Notes: generated by a model from the sequence alone, not told the origin. Counted from the stretch's first letter, positions 9,090 through 19,611 are shown. The stretch is 64,000 nt of DNA from Marinilabiliaceae bacterium JC017 (GCA_004296775.1 RHGE01000001.1:155734-219733), one strand, 5' to 3'. Numbers and translations are program-made.

Positions 9090-9161
9090 TTATATCAAAA
9101 AGCAGAAATTGCCAATAAAATCCATACATATAGCTAACACACTGACTTCTTTTACGTTCTA

Positions 9162-9806
9162 TTATTCTTGATCAATACATTGAAGAATCATGCCTGGCGA
9201 CATGTAAATTTCCTTCTTAAAAGCTTTATACTCCTCACTGGCATCAGACTGATGCCACACATAAAAGGCCCATTCATACAAATTTTGACCAAATCCCGCA
9301 TCAATAGTTAATTGATCCACATAGTATTCAAGCCTTCTCTTGCCACTTTTGGATAAATATTGCCATCCACGCTTTATCAGCCCAAAGAAATTCTTTGATT
9401 GATAATCCCGAATGTGCATCAACTCATGAGCAAATAAACCGATGCGAGCTTCTTCCGGAACATCCTGTAGTAAAACACCATCAAAATCTACATCGTTATT
9501 CACACATATTACATAAGTACGATTTTCAATTTTTCGAAACAAAGAGGTAACGGTAGGTCGCGCCGCCATTGTAGTATTGAGCTTTTTAGTCTTTACTTTA
9601 ATTCGACACTGATGGATATCTTCAAATTCCTTTAGGGCGGTATTGAAATCAGTCAAATAATTTTTCTCAAAATTCGGACAACTTCTAACCCTTCCTATCT
9701 TATCAGCACCAGTTGAATGAGGTGTTTTAGTTCGTTTATTCTTCCCCTTCATTGAAACATTTAGCACAAATGACAATGCTAAGATCAGAATTCCATACCG
9801 CTCCAT
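9162..9806 (-). CDS. Putative secreted zinc metallopeptidase-like protein
   Basis: 214 residues. The N-terminus MERYGILILALSFVLNVSM is a hydrophobic, signal-peptide-like segment. Around residue 127 it has AHELMHIRDYQS, an HExxH zinc-binding motif with flanking features of peptidases that act near the envelope. A downstream E in KRRLEYYVDQLTID could be the third ligand (Glu/Asp-zincin arrangement, inference). Family not recognised beyond zincin-like. It stands alone between the relic region and the ABC exporter. Substrate unknown. Confidence 0.7.
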   Translation of the reverse strand: MERYGILILALSFVLNVSMKGKNKRTKTPHSTGADKIGRVRSCPNFEKNYLTDFNTALKEFEDIHQCRIKVKTKKLNTTMAARPTVTSLFRKIENRTYVICVNNDVDFDGVLLQDVPEEARIGLFAHELMHIRDYQSKNFFGLIKRGWQYLSKSGKRRLEYYVDQLTIDAGFGQNLYEWAFYVWHQSDASEEYKAFKKEIYMSPGMILQCIDQE

Positions 9807-9923
9807 ATCTGCAACTTTTTTATTCCTTTAAAGTGCAAAAAGAAGTAAAAGGTTTCGTTATTTCACATTTTTTTAGAAATAGTAGTAACCATTAACAACA
9901 ACCTGAATTATAACGTCTAAAAA

Positions 9924-9949
9924 AAGGCCATACATATAAGTATGGCCTT
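9924..9949 (-). terminator. Terminator of the ABC exporter gene
   Basis: AAGGCCATAC / GTATGGCCTT with a 6-nt loop; on the minus strand a T-run follows. It lies 20 bp past the exporter stop. Confidence 0.85.
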
Positions 9950-9970
9950 CGATAATTATTTTCTAATATT

Positions 9971-11791
9971 TTAATGCAACTGCATGGAGTGCAATTTTTG
10001 ATAAATCCCTCCTTTTTCAATTAACTCATCATGTGTGCCGGTTTCAACAATCTCGCCTTCATGGAAAACACAAATCAAATCGGCATTACGAATGGTTGAT
10101 AAGCGATGGGCGATTACCACCGAAGTGCGATTCTGCATCAGATGATCAAGTGCGTCCTGGACCAATCGTTCCGATTCTGTATCCAGAGCCGAAGTAGCCT
10201 CATCAAGGATAAGAATTGGCGGATTTTTCAAAATGGCACGCGCAATACTAAGACGTTGACGCTGTCCCCCAGATAATTTACTTCCCCTATCTCCAATAAC
10301 GGTCTCATACCCATTTTCTGTTGCTGAAATAAAGTCATGTGCATTGGCTACTTTCGCCGCTGTAATGACCTGTTCCATGGTTGTACTCTCTACTCCAAAG
10401 GTGATGTTATTGTAGATCGTATCATTGAAAAGAATAGCTTCCTGATTCACATTTCCCATCAGTTCACGCAAATCAAACACTTTTAAATCACGAATATCAA
10501 TCCCATCAATAAAAACACCTCCTTTATTGACATCGTAATACCGGGGCAACAAATCAACAAATGTTGTTTTCCCACTTCCCGATTGCCCAACTAAGGCCAC
10601 CGTTTTTCCTTGTGGAATGGTCAGGCTCACATCTTTCAAAACAGGTGTTTCCGTGTAACCAAAGGTTACATTCCGATACTCAATTCCTTTGCCAAGTGTT
10701 GCTAAAGATTTAGGAGAATCTACTTCTTGAATAGTGATATCTGCCAATAGAATTTTATCAATTCGCTCCATGGCTGCCAACCCTTTTTGGATATTGTAAA
10801 AAGCATTTGAAAATGCTTTGGCCGGATTAATTATTTGATAAAAAATACCCAGGTAAGCTAAGAAAGCAGCGGGAGACAAAGAACCTGTCTCATTTAAAAT
10901 CAACGTTCCGCCAAACCACACCACAATAACAACGACTATGGTTCCGAGGAGTTCACTCATTGGGTGAGCCAAATCACGGCGACGCATCAAGCGATTTTGA
11001 ATAGATCGGTAATTATTAATCTCACCATCAAATTTATCACCCATTCTCTTTTCCGCATTGAAGGCTTTAATAATGCGTAATCCTGACAATGTCTCTTCAA
11101 TCACCCCCAAAATATCACCCATCTTATTTTGCCCTTCCTTCGAAGTTTTTTTCAAAGATTTACCTACCCGACCAATAATAGCACCGGCAAAAGGTAAAAC
11201 CACAAAAACAAACAAGGTCAGCTCATAACTCATGATAAGCATGGTGGTCAGAAAAACAATAATCAACACCGGATTCTTGAGAAACATATCCAATGAAGAC
11301 ATTATAGAACTCTCTACTTCCTGTACATCACCTGTCGAGCGAGAAATAATATCTCCTTTCCTTTCTTCACTGAAAAAACTCAAAGGTAGGTCAATAATCC
11401 TATGGTAAATTTGCTGACGAATATCCTTAACTACACCATTTCGAATGCCAACACTCGCATAGGATGCAAAATAAGCAAACGCTACCTTTAAAAAAGTCCC
11501 TATTATAAGAAAAACACCAACAAAAAGAAGAGCCCAGCCAGGACCATAATTCTCTTTTAATAGCGTCATATAGTAATAGAGATTTTGCTTAAGATCACTA
11601 AAGCTTAAACTCCAGGAATGCAATTCATATATCGTATCGTCCTGCAACAATATGATTTCAAGAATAGGAATCATTAAAGCAACAGAAAACACTGCAAACA
11701 GAGCTGACAGTACATTAAAGAGGAGATTTAACGCCAAATTTTGCTTGTATGGCGGAATGTATCTTTTAAGTATCTTGAAAAAATCTCTCAT
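9971..11791 (-). CDS. ABC exporter, MsbA-type fused permease/ATPase
   Basis: 606 residues: six-helix ABC transmembrane domain (about 1-330), then a nucleotide-binding domain. Walker A GQSGSGKTT is at about 402-410, the signature LSGGQRQR near 504, and Walker B ILILDEATSALD near 525 with the H-loop in VIAHRLSTI. This half-transporter would act as a homodimer in the inner membrane. MsbA-like lipid A flippases and drug exporters share this layout, and sequence reading does not separate them; a lipid-linked role is the default for a single-copy Bacteroidota protein. Monocistronic, with its own terminator; the next gene upstream is purB with a separate terminator. Confidence 0.93.
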   Translation of the reverse strand: MRDFFKILKRYIPPYKQNLALNLLFNVLSALFAVFSVALMIPILEIILLQDDTIYELHSWSLSFSDLKQNLYYYMTLLKENYGPGWALLFVGVFLIIGTFLKVAFAYFASYASVGIRNGVVKDIRQQIYHRIIDLPLSFFSEERKGDIISRSTGDVQEVESSIMSSLDMFLKNPVLIIVFLTTMLIMSYELTLFVFVVLPFAGAIIGRVGKSLKKTSKEGQNKMGDILGVIEETLSGLRIIKAFNAEKRMGDKFDGEINNYRSIQNRLMRRRDLAHPMSELLGTIVVVIVVWFGGTLILNETGSLSPAAFLAYLGIFYQIINPAKAFSNAFYNIQKGLAAMERIDKILLADITIQEVDSPKSLATLGKGIEYRNVTFGYTETPVLKDVSLTIPQGKTVALVGQSGSGKTTFVDLLPRYYDVNKGGVFIDGIDIRDLKVFDLRELMGNVNQEAILFNDTIYNNITFGVESTTMEQVITAAKVANAHDFISATENGYETVIGDRGSKLSGGQRQRLSIARAILKNPPILILDEATSALDTESERLVQDALDHLMQNRTSVVIAHRLSTIRNADLICVFHEGEIVETGTHDELIEKGGIYQKLHSMQLH

Positions 11792-11932
11792 TAGTTGTTT
11801 TTTCGTTTAAATCGTTTGTTAGAAATAGGAACAATAGCTTTCACCATCATTATCCTAGCTTTCATAACATCCTAATTAATAATCCCATTCAATTACACCA
11901 AGATGAAATAGATCAGTTATGATGGTCAAATA

Positions 11933-11970
11933 AAAAATCAGGCTGTAAAAATAGTTTTTCACAGCCCGAT
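11933..11970 (-). terminator. Terminator of purB
   Basis: GGGCTGTGAAAAA / TTTTTACAGCCTGA hairpin on the minus strand followed by a T-run, about 20 bp past the purB stop. Confidence 0.8.
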
Positions 11971-11990
11971 CAGCAAATATTAAATTCTTA

Positions 11991-13346
11991 TTAAATCTTA
12001 AAAATGCCGGTATATGATTGCGGCGACAAAGCTTTTAATTCCTCTTTTACTTCATCAGACACATCCAAACGATCAATAAACTCTGACATAGTCTTGGCAT
12101 TTACCTGAGTATTAGTTCTGGTCAGATCCTTCAACGCTTCATAAGGATTAGGATACCCTTCCCTACGCAGTATTGTTTGAATTCCTTCCGCAACAACACT
12201 CCAATTTGCTTCCAGATCATTTTGAATGGCCGACTCGTTCAATAACAATTTTCCCAATCCTTTTTGCAAGGATTTTATAGCAATAACTGTGTGAGCGATA
12301 GGTACGCCAATATTACGCAACACTGTTGAATCAGTTAAATCCCGCTGTAATCGAGAAACAGGCAGCTTAATAGAAAGGTGCTCATAAATAGCATTGGCAA
12401 TTCCAAGATTTCCTTCAGCATTTTCAAAGTCAATTGGATTCACCTTATGTGGCATAGCACTAGAACCAACTTCTCCTTTCTTAATTCTTTGCTTAAAATA
12501 TTCCATCATGATATAAGTCCAGAAATCTCGAGACAGATCCAACATGATGGTATTTATACGTTTCAAATTATCAAAAATAGCAGCCAGATTATCGTAATTA
12601 GAAATCTGAGTCGTCAATTGCTCTCTATCCAACTTAAGAACATTGTTCACAAAACTATTTCCAAACTCAGCCCAATCGATTCCAGGATAAGCCACATGAT
12701 GTGCATTAAAATTCCCGGTAGCTCCACCAAATTTAGCAGAGCAAGGCACTCCTTTCAATAAAGAAATTTGCTTATTCAAACGTTCAACAAATACCTTCAT
12801 CTCTTTACCCAAACGCGTTGGAGATGCAGGTTGTCCATGGGTTTTTGCCAACATTGGAATATCCTTCCAATCAGAAGCCAAACCATCAAGTTGCTGAATC
12901 AGTTCTTCCATCAGCGGATAATAAATATCATGCACGGCATCCCTTAATGAATATGGGATAGCTGTATTATTAATATCCTGAGATGTCAAACCAAAATGAA
13001 TAAACTCTTTATAGCTATCAAGCTTCAGTTCATCAAATTTTTCCTTTATAAAATATTCAACAGCTTTTACATCATGATTAGTCACCGCCTCAATACCTTT
13101 CACCTTTTCTGCATCTTCCAGCTGAAAGTCTTTATAAATCTTTCGCAAATCTGCATACATAGCTTTGTCAAAATCCTTGAGTTGTGGTAACGGTTGTTCA
13201 CACAAGGCTATAAAATACTCAATCTCAACCAGAACACGGTACCGAATAAGTGCATATTCAGAAAAATACAAAGCTAATCCATCTGCTTTGCTACGATATC
13301 TACCGTCTACCGGAGAAATAGCTGTCAATAATTGAATGTCCATCAT
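11991..13346 (-). CDS. purB: Adenylosuccinate lyase
   Basis: Cleaves SAICAR and adenylosuccinate in purine synthesis. 451 residues, the length of the E. coli-type PurB. It begins MMDIQLLTAISPVDGRYRSK; either of the two adjacent Met codons could start. The fumarase/aspartase superfamily signature GSSAMPHKVNPIDFENAEGN is near residue 290, the catalytic-His region is AKTHGQPASPTRLGKE, and GLTSQDINNTA is present. All core motifs look intact. Monocistronic; a TACTTTTG (-7-like) box lies about 30 bp upstream on the minus strand. Confidence 0.97.
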   Translation of the reverse strand: MMDIQLLTAISPVDGRYRSKADGLALYFSEYALIRYRVLVEIEYFIALCEQPLPQLKDFDKAMYADLRKIYKDFQLEDAEKVKGIEAVTNHDVKAVEYFIKEKFDELKLDSYKEFIHFGLTSQDINNTAIPYSLRDAVHDIYYPLMEELIQQLDGLASDWKDIPMLAKTHGQPASPTRLGKEMKVFVERLNKQISLLKGVPCSAKFGGATGNFNAHHVAYPGIDWAEFGNSFVNNVLKLDREQLTTQISNYDNLAAIFDNLKRINTIMLDLSRDFWTYIMMEYFKQRIKKGEVGSSAMPHKVNPIDFENAEGNLGIANAIYEHLSIKLPVSRLQRDLTDSTVLRNIGVPIAHTVIAIKSLQKGLGKLLLNESAIQNDLEANWSVVAEGIQTILRREGYPNPYEALKDLTRTNTQVNAKTMSEFIDRLDVSDEVKEELKALSPQSYTGIFKI

Positions 13347-13440
13347 TTAGGTATCTTTGATTTTGGGCTTACAAAAGTAGCAAATTTTAACTGAAAAAGG
13401 TTAGTTTTGACCGCATCGATTTAACCTTTCAAGTATAAGT

Positions 13441-14217
13441 ATGACCTTTAAACATGGTATTAAAACTGGGCTAAAATCCTATTCAAATGCGCTTTCGTTT
13501 ATTTTCACACAACGATTATATTGGTTTTTTATCTTTCCTGTTCTTTTTAATATTATTTTGTTTGCAGCAGGTTATCATACCACTGCATCTCTTAGCGAGG
13601 AAGCAATTAACAGCCTGAATGAATGGATTGGGATGGCCGAATGGAGTTTTTGGGGCGCTAGCTTCATTGCCGATCTAACTAAAGGTCTTATATGGTTTAC
13701 ATTACGACTTTCATTTTTTCTCCTATACGCATACATTGGCGGTTACTTAATCCTTATCATTCTATCACCTGTTTTTGCCTATCTATCTGAGATAACTGAA
13801 AAAAAACTAACCGGACAGAACATTCCGTTTAATTTCATACAATTTATAAAAGATATTGGAAGAGGCATCACCCTTGCTCTTCGTAACCTTACCATTGAAC
13901 TATTGCTTACATTCTTACTTTTCGTCGCGAGCTTTATTCCGGTTGCTGGTTACTTTACTACTCCAGTATTGTTGATGATTTCCTCTTATTTTTATGGTTT
14001 TTCATTTATGGACTACAGCATGGAACGTAAACAAATGAAAGTGCATGAAAGCATCAATTTTGTACGTACGCACAGAGGAATGGCAATTGGTAACGGTATA
14101 GTTTTTTCACTCACTCTAATGATTCCATATATCGGCATAACCTTAGCTGGTTTCCTTTCCATTATCTCGGTAGTAGCAGCTACGTTAGCAATACAACAAA
14201 TAACGGCTGAAAAGTGA
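13441..14217 (+). CDS. EI24/CysZ-family integral membrane protein
   Basis: 258 residues with several strongly hydrophobic segments (about 25-45, 75-115, 150-190, 210-250). Layout and the SPVFAYLSEITEKKLTGQ and YSMERKQMKVHESINFVRTHRG segments match the EI24 superfamily, which includes the CysZ sulfate permease. In Bacteroidota these are usually annotated only as EI24 domain proteins, and transport of sulfate is not established. The gene is divergent from purB, with a TAGTTTTG (-7-like) box at 13402-13409. A separate SulP transporter is present at 50.9 kb. Confidence 0.85.
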   Translation: MTFKHGIKTGLKSYSNALSFIFTQRLYWFFIFPVLFNIILFAAGYHTTASLSEEAINSLNEWIGMAEWSFWGASFIADLTKGLIWFTLRLSFFLLYAYIGGYLILIILSPVFAYLSEITEKKLTGQNIPFNFIQFIKDIGRGITLALRNLTIELLLTFLLFVASFIPVAGYFTTPVLLMISSYFYGFSFMDYSMERKQMKVHESINFVRTHRGMAIGNGIVFSLTLMIPYIGITLAGFLSIISVVAATLAIQQITAEK

Positions 14218-14364
14218 AAATTATAACTTGGCAAATAAGATTAGTACTTTTCAATCATCCAACATTAATCACAAGCAATTAATATAAAAGACTTTGCTCC
14301 TATACCCCTTGTTCCTATTACGGAATTTTAAAATATTAGATCTAAAATAACTGATAAAAATGGG

Positions 14365-14396
14365 TTGTTTTCCTGACATATTTCAGCTTACCTTTG
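14365..14396 (+). promoter_or_regulatory. Candidate promoter of proC
   Basis: TTG at 14365-14367 and TACCTTTG at 14389-14396, spaced 21 bp, matching the -33/-7 pattern of Bacteroidota. A second TAnnTTTG box (TAGCTTTG) is at 14421-14428. The proC start codon is at 14472. Confidence 0.55.
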
Positions 14397-14471
14397 ATCC
14401 CATCGGGATGTAATCTGTTATAGCTTTGCACACGAAAAATTACAACTCAAATCTTATAGAAACCAAAAAAT

Positions 14472-15278
14472 ATGACACCAAAAAGTATTGCGATTCTTGG
14501 GGGAGGAAACCTTGGGTCGTCCATTGCAAAAGGATTGGTAAAGAGCGGTTTTGTTCCCGCAAACGACATTACAGTAACCAATCTTGAATTGTCTTTTATT
14601 CAACATCTGAAAGATGATGAAGGTATAAATATTACCACAGACAATATTGAGGCAATAAATAATTCAGAAATTGTTATTGTTGCAGTCAAGCCAACGGCAG
14701 CCAATGCAATTTTAAACGAGGTAAAAGATGCCCTTAAGAAGGGTACACATGTATTAATTTCGGTAATCTCCGGATTCAAGCTATCAGAGCTGGAAGCTAT
14801 CCTGGGAGATATTCCCGTGATCAGGGCTATGCCAAATACCGCAATAGCAATTCAGGAATCCATGACAGCCGTTTCTTTCAATGAAAAAGGACTGGCATAC
14901 AAGGACACTGTTATAGAGATTTTTGATCAATTGGGAAATACAGTTGTCATTCCAGAATCACAAATGCCTGCTGCTACTGTATTAGGATCATGTGGAATTG
15001 CCTTCGCTCTTCGTTTTATGCGTGCCGCATCCCAGGGTGGTATCGAAATTGGCTTTTCATCAAAATTGTCACTTGAGATTGCTGCACAAATAATGAAAGG
15101 CGCTTCTAAGTTGATTATTAAAAACGGTACCCACCCCGAACCTGAAATTGATAAGGTAACCACTCCACTTGGAGTAACCATTTCTTCTCTTAACAAAATG
15201 GAACATGAAGGCTTTAGCTCTTCTCTCATTCAAGGTGTGGTAGCGGGTTACACTAAAATATTAGAGACCGAATCATAA
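14472..15278 (+). CDS. proC: Pyrroline-5-carboxylate reductase
   Basis: NAD(P)H-dependent last step of proline synthesis. 268 residues, normal length. The N-terminal Rossmann motif is LGGGNLGSS (G10-G15), IVAVKP is near residue 75, and the C-terminal signature region reads KVTTPLGVTISSLNKMEHEGF, where the family has V-T-S/T-P-G-G-T-T-x-x-x-L. Here the usual GGT is LGV, a small departure in the substrate/NADPH loop, but the enzyme otherwise looks complete. Own promoter and strong terminator indicate a single-gene unit. Confidence 0.93.
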   Translation: MTPKSIAILGGGNLGSSIAKGLVKSGFVPANDITVTNLELSFIQHLKDDEGINITTDNIEAINNSEIVIVAVKPTAANAILNEVKDALKKGTHVLISVISGFKLSELEAILGDIPVIRAMPNTAIAIQESMTAVSFNEKGLAYKDTVIEIFDQLGNTVVIPESQMPAATVLGSCGIAFALRFMRAASQGGIEIGFSSKLSLEIAAQIMKGASKLIIKNGTHPEPEIDKVTTPLGVTISSLNKMEHEGFSSSLIQGVVAGYTKILETES

Positions 15279-15304
15279 CAAGTAATTACTAATTCTATCA
15301 TACG

Positions 15305-15335
15305 CGGTAGGCTTTTCAAGCCTACCGTTTTTTTT
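15305..15335 (+). terminator. Rho-independent terminator of proC
   Basis: CGGTAGGC / GCCTACCG with a 7-nt loop followed by eight T. Confidence 0.9.
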
Positions 15336-15692
15336 AGCAATTCCTTCTTGAATTTCCAGCCCATACAGAAAAAATATATTTTTGCAATAGCTATAACATA
15401 CTCCATCAACCAATTCTTATTTTCTTAAATTTCACTTCGATCTTACGTTTGATCTATTACCAACCAAAATCCCTCAAACAAATCGATCAAAAGAATATCC
15501 GCCACAACACACAAGTATATAAAACCAATTACATACATTTCGAAAGTTTTCACAAGAGACAACAACTTATTTAATAACTTTTCTATTTTTGTCCACGAAG
15601 GTCACAACATCATGAAAAATACGATTTAAATCATCTCAGAAATATCTTGATGATTGGGACCACACATCAAACCCCTTTAAGTATAATAATTT
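15336..15692. other. AT-rich intergenic stretch
   Basis: No gene or repeat recognised; upstream region of the DUF3472 lipoprotein gene. Confidence 0.4.
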
Positions 15693-17030
15693 ATGAAAAA
15701 AAAGAGTTTACTCTTATTCAATGCCATTGCCATATCCTGGCTAGCTGGCTTATCAACATTTACACTTCAAAGTTGTAAGAATTCTCCCAACGAAGAAATG
15801 CAACACAAAACATTGGAAACAAATATTCCCATTTCTATAGGCGGAAATAGCTGGGTGGTAGATAATACAACTGAAACAGGTCAATTAATTTCCGAAAATG
15901 GCTTAACAAATTGGACAAATTCAACTAGTACGATTCGCACTTTTTTCCATATTGAAAAAACCGGAGACATTAACATTGCCATTCGTACTAAAGTCAGCTC
16001 AGGACAATCAAAAATTAAAATCACCCTTGGTTCATCATCAAAAGAAGTAACCATTAACAACTCAACTTTTAAAATTATTCCAATAGGGAGATTCAAAATT
16101 ACACAACCTGGATATCACTATGTGGATCTACAAGGATTGGAAAAATCAGCAACCAATTTCGCTGAAGTATCTGACATTCTTATCGGAGGAAAAGCATCAA
16201 CCGGCGATGTAAATTACGTGAAGGACGAATTTTATTGGGGAAGACGCGGCCCCTCAGTACACCTAAGTTATATAATACCTGATGATATAAAGGAAATTGC
16301 ATGGTTCTATAATGAAGTAAAAGTTCCAAAAGATGAAGATGTTATAGGAACTTATTACATGGCCAACGGTTTTAATGAGGGGTACTTTGGTATGCAAGTT
16401 AATTCTCCTACAGAACGCCGCATTCTTTTCTCAGTCTGGAGCCCTTGCCAAACGGATAATCCAAACGACATTCCTGAAGAAGACCGAATTAAACTCTTAA
16501 AAAAAGGAGATCAGGTACAAACCGGAAAATTTGGGAATGAAGGTTCGGGAGGACAAAGCTATCGCGTTTACAACTGGAAATCTGATATTACCTACAAATT
16601 TCTACTAAAAGGCGAACCTTCTGAAAACAATAGCACAGACTACACAGCCTATTTTTTTAATCCGGATAATCAACAATGGGAACTTATTGCAAGTTTTAGA
16701 AGACCCAAAACGACCACCTACCTAACTCACCCTTATTCTTTTCTCGAAAACTTCATGACTGAAACAGGACAAACCAGCAGAATGGGATACTATTCAAACC
16801 AATGGATTTGTGATAAGAATGGCAATTGGCACGAATTAACCAAAGCCAAATTCACGGCTGATGCAACTGCCCGAAAAAAGGCACGTCTCGACTACGCAGG
16901 CGGCAGTAAAGGCAAAAGCTTTTTCCTAAAAAATTGCGGCTTCTTCTCCAATAGAACAACAATTAACCTTCAGTTATCAAGAGAAAAAAACGGCAACAAA
17001 CCCGCTATTGATTTCTCTAAGTTGGAGTAA
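15693..17030 (+). CDS. DUF5077/DUF3472 lipoprotein
   Basis: 445 residues. The signal peptide ends in TFTLQSCKNS, a lipobox with Cys27, so it is probably an outer-membrane or periplasmic lipoprotein. The N-terminal part (about 45-170) resembles DUF5077, a galactose-binding-like sandwich. The C-terminal part (about 180-440) is DUF3472: it contains FYWGRRGPSVHLSY, GYFGMQVNSPTERRILFSVW, GGQSYRVYNWKS and the closing FFLKNCGFFSN. Family members occur in carbohydrate-scavenging Bacteroidota; no activity is established to my knowledge. It stands alone, followed by a hairpin. Confidence 0.85.
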   Translation: MKKKSLLLFNAIAISWLAGLSTFTLQSCKNSPNEEMQHKTLETNIPISIGGNSWVVDNTTETGQLISENGLTNWTNSTSTIRTFFHIEKTGDINIAIRTKVSSGQSKIKITLGSSSKEVTINNSTFKIIPIGRFKITQPGYHYVDLQGLEKSATNFAEVSDILIGGKASTGDVNYVKDEFYWGRRGPSVHLSYIIPDDIKEIAWFYNEVKVPKDEDVIGTYYMANGFNEGYFGMQVNSPTERRILFSVWSPCQTDNPNDIPEEDRIKLLKKGDQVQTGKFGNEGSGGQSYRVYNWKSDITYKFLLKGEPSENNSTDYTAYFFNPDNQQWELIASFRRPKTTTYLTHPYSFLENFMTETGQTSRMGYYSNQWICDKNGNWHELTKAKFTADATARKKARLDYAGGSKGKSFFLKNCGFFSNRTTINLQLSREKNGNKPAIDFSKLE

Positions 17031-17041
17031 GATAAAACTCT

Positions 17042-17080
17042 AAATAGTCAGCAGTAACTAATAATTACTGCTGACTATTT
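17042..17080 (+). terminator. Hairpin after the DUF3472 gene
   Basis: Long stem AAATAGTCAGCAGTAA / TTACTGCTGACTATTT, 11 bp past the stop. The T-tract is short, so it may act as a bidirectional terminator or mRNA stabiliser. Confidence 0.6.
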
Positions 17081-17996
17081 ATTCTAATTCAATTCTCATA
17101 ATTACTTCTTCCCTTGACTCAACCTGACAAAGTTTTCAAGGACATCGAGAAAGCATTAAAGACAAAAAAAGAAACAACCCAATTGACCAATCAACGATTC
17201 ATCCATCTATATCGACTCAAAAAGACATATTAATCTGTTCCTCAATAAAAAAAGGTGAAGCTCTAAAGCCTCACCCTCTGCACATCGTTTTAAATTAATC
17301 GTCCTACTTATCAACTAAACCTATATGCGCATTTTAATAACAATCTTTTGTCGTAAAAATTATCTCTTATTCTTTTTTTATTAGCATTCTCTCCACCACT
17401 TTCTTATCCTTACTTTTCTATTGTTTAATCCCCTCTCCTCAAAAGCCAATAAAAAATCAACTTTAAAGATGATTTTCGTTATTTTTATTAAATCAAAAGT
17501 TAAATGAATAACTTTTCATCTCTTCTTTAATCCATTTTTTAAACTTTCTTTTTCAAAACTAGACTCATTTAATTCCTATTAAAATGATATGTGTCATGAC
17601 TTTTTCCATTCAATCTAACACCCTTTTAATAAATTTTATTACTCCCCTTAAATACAAAGGGATTCATAGACATCAATAATAAAATTGCGATCACTATTTT
17701 TTTCACCATATTGCTTTTTATCACATTTTTGTTCGCTTTTGTTTATTTTTTAACTTTACTCTTCCTGATAAATAGCAATTTCACAAATAATCTTTCCACC
17801 ATTCCTTCGCTTCTTATTCCATCGATTAACATTCACAAATTATTGATTAGTGAAATCCTTTTTCCCCAACACTACTGGCGGGACTAATATTGCGCCATTC
17901 CCGATAAAGAGAATTCAGGAAATATTCAAATAGAAAAAATAAAATCATCTATTTTTCCTATTTTTAAAAAAACATTAGAATTAAAACTCCTATTGC
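17081..17996. other. 0.9-kb AT-rich intergenic stretch
   Basis: No gene is supported. 17254-17275 holds an imperfect hairpin (GGTGAAGC / GCCTCACC) after an A-run, possibly a second terminator. The rest (about 17300-17990) is very T- and C-rich on the plus strand, without recognisable repeats or motifs. Confidence 0.4.
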
Positions 17997-19397
17997 ATGA
18001 AACGCATTATTTCTTTTCTGTCATTATTTCTTTGCCTCTTGATTTTTTCAAAAGCCCAAGTTGTAAACGACTCTGTTGCATCAACTCTTGTGTATAAGTA
18101 TAAAATTTTCCGTGAAATAGGAAGTACTAGTTGGGTACACACCCAGGAGGCTTTTGAAGAAGCGAAAGAATTGAATGCCGACTTTATTTTATTACACATG
18201 AACACTTACGGAGGGCAGGTTGTCTTTGCAGACTCCATCCGAACAAAAATCCTTAACAGTGATATTCCAGTGCATGTGTTTATTGATAACAATGCCGCAT
18301 CGGCCGGGGCCTTAATCTCGATTGCTTGTGACAGCATTTACATGCGTCCGGGTGCAAACATCGGAGCCGCCACAGTCGTTAACCAATCCGGTGAAAAAAT
18401 GCCGGATAAATATCAATCCTACATGCGTTCAACAATAAGGGCCACGGCAGAGTCACACGGGAAAGACACCATTATCACCCCTACTGATACCATTATTCAA
18501 TGGAAACGTGACCCACACATTGCCGAAGCAATGGTTGACGAAAGCATTACAATTCCAGGAGTAATTGACACCGGGAAAATACTCACTTTTACAACCCTTG
18601 AAGCCATTAAACATGGTTTTTGTGAAGGACAAGCCGATAATGTAGAAGATGTATTAAGACATTTAGAGATTAAAAACTATAAAATTATCGAATATAAGCC
18701 CTCCTTTTATGATGGTTTAAGAGGATTTTTAACCAGCCCCATTTTACAAGGCATCCTCATCCTCATAATTATCGGCGGTATCTATTTTGAGTTACAAACT
18801 CCCGGAGTTGGGTTCCCCCTTATGGCAGCCATTACTGCAGCCATTATCTATTTCGCCCCGCTATATATTGATGGTTTAGCCGCAAACTGGGAAATAATCC
18901 TATTTATCATCGGACTGGTACTTATTGGCATTGAAGTTTTTGTGATTCCAGGATTTGGATTCACGGGAATATCTGGCATTATATTAGTCATTACCGGATT
19001 AACATTAAGCCTTCTGAATAATGACCTGTTTGACTTTTCAGGCGTAGGTTTTGGTGCCCTTTTGCAAGCTCTGGTAATTGTACTAACCGGAATTTTCGCC
19101 TCCTTTATTTCCTCAATCTATTTGAGCAAAAAACTTTTGGACCATGGCCCTCTTTCAAAGCTGGCACTACAAACCAGTCAGGAAACTTCCATGGGATATG
19201 TTGGTGTTGAAGCCTCTCTAGGTGAATTAGTAGGTAAAACAGGTGAAGCACAAACCGTTCTTCGCCCCGCCGGTAAAATAGAAATTGACGGCAATATTTA
19301 CGATGCTAAAGCAGAAGCAGGCTTTATTCAAAAAGGCGAACATGTTGAAGTAATCGGATTTTTAACCAGTCAGTTATATGTTAGAAAAAAAGATTAA
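17997..19397 (+). CDS. NfeD family membrane-bound ClpP-class serine protease
   Basis: 466 residues, the long NfeD form. Signal peptide MKRIISFLSLFLCLLIFSKA; ClpP/SppA-like protease domain (about 45-215) with nucleophile Ser102 in NNAASAGALISIA; membrane segments from about 245 to 380; C-terminal OB-fold NfeD domain (about 400-466). Long NfeD proteins are usually partnered with a stomatin/SPFH gene, and the long form cleaves stomatin-like proteins in archaea. No SPFH gene is adjacent here; the neighbour is a 66-aa protein. Monocistronic with a clear terminator. Confidence 0.93.
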   Translation: MKRIISFLSLFLCLLIFSKAQVVNDSVASTLVYKYKIFREIGSTSWVHTQEAFEEAKELNADFILLHMNTYGGQVVFADSIRTKILNSDIPVHVFIDNNAASAGALISIACDSIYMRPGANIGAATVVNQSGEKMPDKYQSYMRSTIRATAESHGKDTIITPTDTIIQWKRDPHIAEAMVDESITIPGVIDTGKILTFTTLEAIKHGFCEGQADNVEDVLRHLEIKNYKIIEYKPSFYDGLRGFLTSPILQGILILIIIGGIYFELQTPGVGFPLMAAITAAIIYFAPLYIDGLAANWEIILFIIGLVLIGIEVFVIPGFGFTGISGIILVITGLTLSLLNNDLFDFSGVGFGALLQALVIVLTGIFASFISSIYLSKKLLDHGPLSKLALQTSQETSMGYVGVEASLGELVGKTGEAQTVLRPAGKIEIDGNIYDAKAEAGFIQKGEHVEVIGFLTSQLYVRKKD

Positions 19398-19440
19398 ATT
19401 TTTCTCCGTCAGATAACCTGTTTTATTTAAACATATAAAA

Positions 19441-19480
19441 AATAAGCCTTCTGAGCCATTCTCTGTAGGCTTATTTTTTT
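19441..19480 (+). terminator. Terminator after the NfeD gene
   Basis: AATAAGCCT / AGGCTTATT with a 17-nt loop, followed by a T-run. Confidence 0.85.
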
Positions 19481-19611
19481 CTCCCCCCTCCTACATCATG
19501 CCCTTCAAATTTGTTTTCATTTCCAGTATTAAACCAGAAAAATTTGCGTAAATTTTTAAACGAAAATTCACATTCATCTATTTTAAATCCTAATATTTAA
19601 TACAAACTAAT